Source of the DNA: Polyrhizophydium stewartii
Taxonomy: Eukaryota; Chytridiomycota; Chytridiomycetes; Rhizophydiales
Direction: 5' to 3'
DNA: 10,151 nt
NCBI GenBank assembly: GCA_027604665.1
Contig: JADGIZ010000678.1
Location: 1 to 10,151, forward strand
Part shown: positions 7,628 through 10,151 of the stretch, piece after piece
Position numbering within the stretch: the stretch's first letter is position 1
How the letters are laid out: each line of letters begins with the position of its first letter
Made by a program: the position numbers and the translations under genes
Notes under the pieces: model-generated
Database searches by the model: none
Seen by the model: only the letters and a program-made list of their open reading frames with translations
Told to the model about the DNA's origin: nothing

Positions 7628-9248
7628 TTAGATGTCAAGGTCGTCGTCCGGATCCTGCCGCTTCAGTCAGTACACACAGCCCATGCTCCATCGGCCCTCG
7701 CCCCCCTCTCTCATCTTCCACTGGTCGCGTTGCAGAATGTACACACAGGCATCTCACCCACCTCGTCGTCAAAGTCGTCTGCATCGTCGGGCTGGTAGTG
7801 GATCAGCCCGCCGCCGCCGCCGCCGGTGGTGGTGGTGCTGGCGCTGGCGCTGGTGGTGGTGGTGGTGGTGGCCGCCACGCCAGCGCTCGAGCTTCCGAAC
7901 GCGCCCGCACGAGTCGACGGGTGCACAACAACTTCGTTGGGGGTCTGGATCTGCTGCGCCTGGAGATAGGGCAGCACGACTTGGGCACGCTGCTGGCGCT
8001 GCTCATCCGTGAGCGAGAGATTGAAGGACAGGTTTGCTGCTGGGTCGGGCTGGACGCATGTGGGTATAGGTGTCAGTATAGGTGCACATGGGGTGGTTTG
8101 TAACGAGAGTGTTCTTGCCTTGGATTGGGGACGTCGCTCGGGCGCCGATGATGCGACAGCGGGCTGGGCAGTCGACGGCACGGCTTGAGACGCCTTGACA
8201 TCGGGTTCCGGGACGGCAGGCACGGGGATTGCAGTCGGGCGAGCGACGAGCTCGATGCGGGTCTCGCCGCTCTTTCGGGTGATGCGGAAGCCGGTGGTCT
8301 TGGGTCGTGAATGTCAGCGGCTCTGCAATGCATGTTGGCAGCTGAGGCAACACGAACCTCGCGAACGACTTTGCCAGAGTGCTTTTTGAACACCACGCTT
8401 GCGACGCCCTCGAATACGGGCGTGAATGCGTCTGACGCCTTGCCTGCTGCGGACAGGCGCATGTCAGGCGGCGACTCTGGTGGGCTGAGCGAGATGAAAG
8501 TGGCGGCGGACTGGAGCAGGATCGCAGAGAGGCTTGGCTGCGGCGAGGACCAGGGGGACGGCGGCTCGAGGGGCGGCATGTCGTTGTGGTGGGCGAGCAG
8601 CAGGCGGTGCTGCTGCTGCTGGCCAGCCGGCGGCTCGAGGATGGATCGCAGCCGCACAAGGCATGCGGCGATCTGAGCCGTTGTGGCCGCCATCAGAAGC
8701 GCTTCGAGAGCATCGATGACGACCGTGACAGGCCGCGGCCGTGCTATGCGCGAGCCGTCAGCATGGACAAGCAAGACTCGATGCAAATGAACTCGAGGAA
8801 GGCACACCTGCAGCGGCGATACGCTCGAGACAAGCTGGCAGCGAGAGCAGGCTGGCGTGCGACAGATGCTCCGAGTCTGGCCGAGTGTCGTCGATGGCGG
8901 CGGCGAGCCGATGGCGGACGGCGACGATGTGGGTTCTTGAGGAGAGTGTCAGTACGGCTCCCCTGGTGCTGCATGTGCTGACGGCAAGCGGGCCACCAGC
9001 CTTATCGTCGGCGGCAGCCAGAGGCGGGCGGCGAGGGGGTCGGCACGGCAGCAGACGAGCACGACGAGCGGGTCGGGCTGCGCCGCGGGCGAGGACGGCG
9101 GCGGCAGGGCGAGCGCGCGCAGCCACGGCGCCGTCATGATGCGGCTCGCGGCGTCGACGACGGTCATGGCCGCTGAGGGCACCGCGGCGGCGGGGTCGTG
9201 GGCCAGCAGGCGCTCGAGTGTCGTTGCCGCGGTTGCCCTGACTGACAT
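7628..9248 (-). CDS. ELP5: Elongator complex subunit ELP5
   Basis: RecA-fold subunit of the Elp4-Elp5-Elp6 ring of Elongator, which modifies wobble uridines of tRNAs. Proposed exons (minus strand): 9248 to 9001 (or 8983), 8935-8808, 8743-8358, 8298-8119, 8049-7762 and 7654-7628; about 418 residues. The N-terminal region has TLERLLAHDP and PLVVLVCCRADPL. The centre has PVTVVIDALEALL, LLLAHHNDM, SLSAILLQSAATF and FKKHSGKVVRE. The family tail is diagnostic: LSFNLSLTDEQRQQRAQVVL, then LIHYQPDDADDFDDE, then DPDDDLDI at the stop, almost the end of human ELP5. The last intron (7761-7655) places only nine codons in the final exon. The exon 1 donor is unresolved: either a GC donor at 9000 (65-bp intron) or GTCAGC at 8982 (47 bp). 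A Thr/Ser/Gly repeat insertion sits before the acidic tail. Start ATG 9248 is the first in its frame. Confidence 0.9.
7807..7877 (-). repeat. Trinucleotide tracts in ELP5 (Thr, Ser-Ala and Gly runs)
   Basis: Runs of GCC and GGT on the plus strand read on the minus strand as Gly, Thr and Ser-Ala-Ser-Ala-Ser runs, in a segment with no equivalent in known ELP5. It is a simple-sequence expansion in frame, placed between the two conserved C-terminal blocks. Confidence 0.85.
8050..8118 (-). other. Proposed GC-AG intron, in frame and stop-free, in ELP5
   Basis: On the minus strand AAG is followed by GCAAGA, a typical GC-type donor context. A CTGAC branch site and TCCAG acceptor follow, 69 bases in all. 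Removing it joins PQSK to PDPAANLSFN, as in the family. Retaining it adds 23 residues without a stop, so both forms could be translated. Confidence 0.6.
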
Positions 9249-9249
9249 G
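9246..9249. promoter_or_regulatory. CATG where opposing ELP5 and OST5 candidate start codons overlap
   Basis: The ELP5 start (minus strand 9248-9246) and a candidate OST5 start (plus strand 9247-9249, followed by ATC and a GTGCGT donor) share the palindrome CATG. If OST5 instead starts at 9352, the divergent region is 103 bases. Confidence 0.4.
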
Positions 9250-9351
9250 ATCGTGCGTCGAGTCGCGCATCACGCCGCGGCGGCGGCCTCGAGCGGCGCG
9301 GGCACGGCGCCGCGGGCGGGCCGCGCATGCTCGGCGGCCGCAGCGCGGCGC

Positions 9352-9745
9352 ATGCTGACCCCGGTGCTCCCACCGCCTGCATGCCCATGGCGCCCACGGC
9401 GCCTCCAGCTCGACTTCAACTCGCCGGACCTCGTGGCGTTCGCTGCGCCGCTGCCGCCCAGCTCGTTCCCACTCGTGGCCGCGGTGCTGCTGGTGGCTGC
9501 GTTCCTGGCAGCGTCCATGTTCCTGATGTGCGTCCCGCCTGGAGCTCCGCGCTGCGGTGGCTGCGGCGGAGGCCGCGCGGGTGCCTGCGCGGCGGCTGAC
9601 GGCCATGTCGGCGAGCAGCAAGCAAGTTGGTACCAACAAGTACACGCGCAGCGCCGTCCAGGAGCTCCAGTTTGCGCTGCTGGCGTCGGCGCTGTTCGGC
9701 TTTGGCACCGTGCTCGTGTTCCTCGCCTCGGGAATAAACGTCTGA
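9352..9745 (+). CDS. OST5: OST5/TMEM258 small subunit of oligosaccharyltransferase
   Basis: Two-helix ER membrane protein of the oligosaccharyltransferase complex that transfers N-glycans to nascent proteins. The certain part is exons 9409-9527 and 9619-9745 (or from 9616), joined in phase 2 across an intron with a GTGCGT donor and CTGAC branch site. The first helix is about LVAAVLLVAAFLAASMFLM, preceded by SSFP. Then comes a short loop with the family-typical TNKYTRSAVQEL (human TKYTRDIYKEL), a second helix LLASALFGFGTVLVFLA, and the end SGINV with the stop at 9743-9745. The N-terminus is open. MLTP from ATG 9352 with a 45-bp intron 9364-9408 (or that intron retained, since it keeps frame) is one choice. 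ATG 9247 plus a 156-bp intron 9253-9408 with a GTGCGT donor is the other. Length is about 85 residues (human 79). Confidence 0.88.
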
Positions 9746-10078
9746 GCGGCCGCCGGCTGGTCGGCACCATGGCGGGTGCACCATTGGTGGCGGCCCGAGA
9801 GCACGTCGCAGATCTGCGGTGGCAGAGCGGCCGGACCGCGCTGCGATCGGCGCTGCGGTGCCGCCAGGCGGTGCGGCGGCGGGTCGTGCGGGCGGTGGGC
9901 GATGGTTGTTGCGGGCGATTGATGTCGCGGGCGGTGGTCGGCGCTGTGTGTGTTGAAGGGGGGCGGAGCTCCCACTTTATTACGCATACCCTTGGGGCCT
10001 CGTGGGCGGTGGTCGGCGCTGGCGGCGATCGAGGCGGCGGCGGCGGGCGGCATCCGAATTTCGCCTCCCGGCAGGAAT
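9746..10078. other. Intergenic region with no supported gene
   Basis: About 333 bases, very G-rich on the plus strand (repeated GGGCGGTGG, GCGGCGG). A small AT-richer island (CTTTATTACGCATA) lies near 9975-9990. An AATAAA overlaps the end of the OST5 coding region at 9733-9738 and could be its poly(A) signal. The rest is probably the OST5 3' end and the promoter of the next gene. Open frames here are GC-bias shadows. Confidence 0.6.
9929..10021 (+). repeat. 18-bp direct repeat pair
   Basis: The 18-mer GGGCGGTGGTCGGCGCTG occurs exactly at 9929-9946 and at 10004-10021, 75 bases apart start to start. Similar but shorter GCGGGCGG units surround it. It lies upstream of the possible next gene. Confidence 0.8.
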
Positions 10079-10151
10079 ATGGACGAGCGGCAGTCGAGCG
10101 TCCACCAGCCAAAGGCCAAGAACCAGCCGCAAGGCGAGGTGTGTGCCGCCC
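10079..10151 (+). CDS. Possible 5' end of a further gene, cut by the window edge
   Basis: ATG at 10079 in a favourable context (G at +4) opens a frame reading MDERQSSVHQPKAKNQPQGE. It is followed at 10139 by GTGTGT, which could be a donor in phase 0. Only about 20 codons are visible and I do not recognise the product. It is hydrophilic, with no signal peptide. Confidence 0.3.
   Translation, partial: MDERQSSVHQPKAKNQPQGEVCAA

Noticed and set aside
9409..9527. First membrane helix taken as Sec61-beta
   Set aside because: A second helix follows after splicing, with the NKYTR loop and GFG pattern of OST5/TMEM258; Sec61-beta has a single helix.
8758..10119. Minus-strand open frame of 453 codons, the longest in the window
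   Set aside because: It overlaps OST5 antisense and intergenic DNA, and only its last 40 or so codons (ELP5 exon 2) are supported by a family.

Overview
This is nuclear DNA of a eukaryote, most likely a fungus or fungus-like organism that makes flagellated cells. It is GC-rich, and almost every gene is cut by short introns of roughly 60-110 bases. The introns share a strong style: donors of the form GTGCGT, GTGCGC or GTGAGT, a CTGAC-type branch site, and a CAG or similar acceptor. No prokaryotic feature, transposon, CRISPR array or tRNA was seen. Delta-tubulin, a basal-body tubulin lost from most non-flagellated fungi, sits beside fungal-type housekeeping genes. That points to a zoosporic lineage (for example Blastocladiomycota or Chytridiomycota); the lineage is an inference.

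Layout, left to right. 2-870 (+): 3' end of an unidentified Met/Gly/Gln-rich protein with an acidic tail. 991-2846 (-): delta-tubulin in six exons. 2889-5068 (+): RMI1, the OB-fold partner of the BLM/Sgs1-Top3 dissolvasome, with a C-terminal second OB fold that is missed if the gene is ended at the first stop (4412-4414). 5170-6893 (+): RPN13/ADRM1, the proteasomal ubiquitin receptor, in nine small exons, with Pru and DEUBAD domains. 6999-7578 (+): a protein phosphatase 1 inhibitor of the Inhibitor-3/YPI1/PPP1R11 family. 7628-9248 (-): Elongator subunit ELP5, ending in the family's acidic tail. About 9247/9352-9745 (+): OST5/TMEM258, a two-helix subunit of oligosaccharyltransferase. 9746-10078 is a GC-rich intergenic stretch with a short direct repeat, and a further gene may begin at 10079.

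The genes do not form one pathway. They are ordinary housekeeping genes (cytoskeleton, recombination, proteasome, phosphatase control, tRNA modification, N-glycosylation) packed tightly. RMI1 and delta-tubulin start codons are 42 bases apart head to head, ELP5 and OST5 are head to head with candidate start codons that may overlap, and convergent genes are separated by 49-120 bases. I see no undescribed system. The items worth a second look are gene structure (a hidden RMI1 C-terminus, a GC-AG intron, a tiny RPN13 first exon) and the extreme compactness.

All exon borders were read by eye from splice signals, phase and family similarity. There are no transcript data, so individual borders can be off by a few bases.
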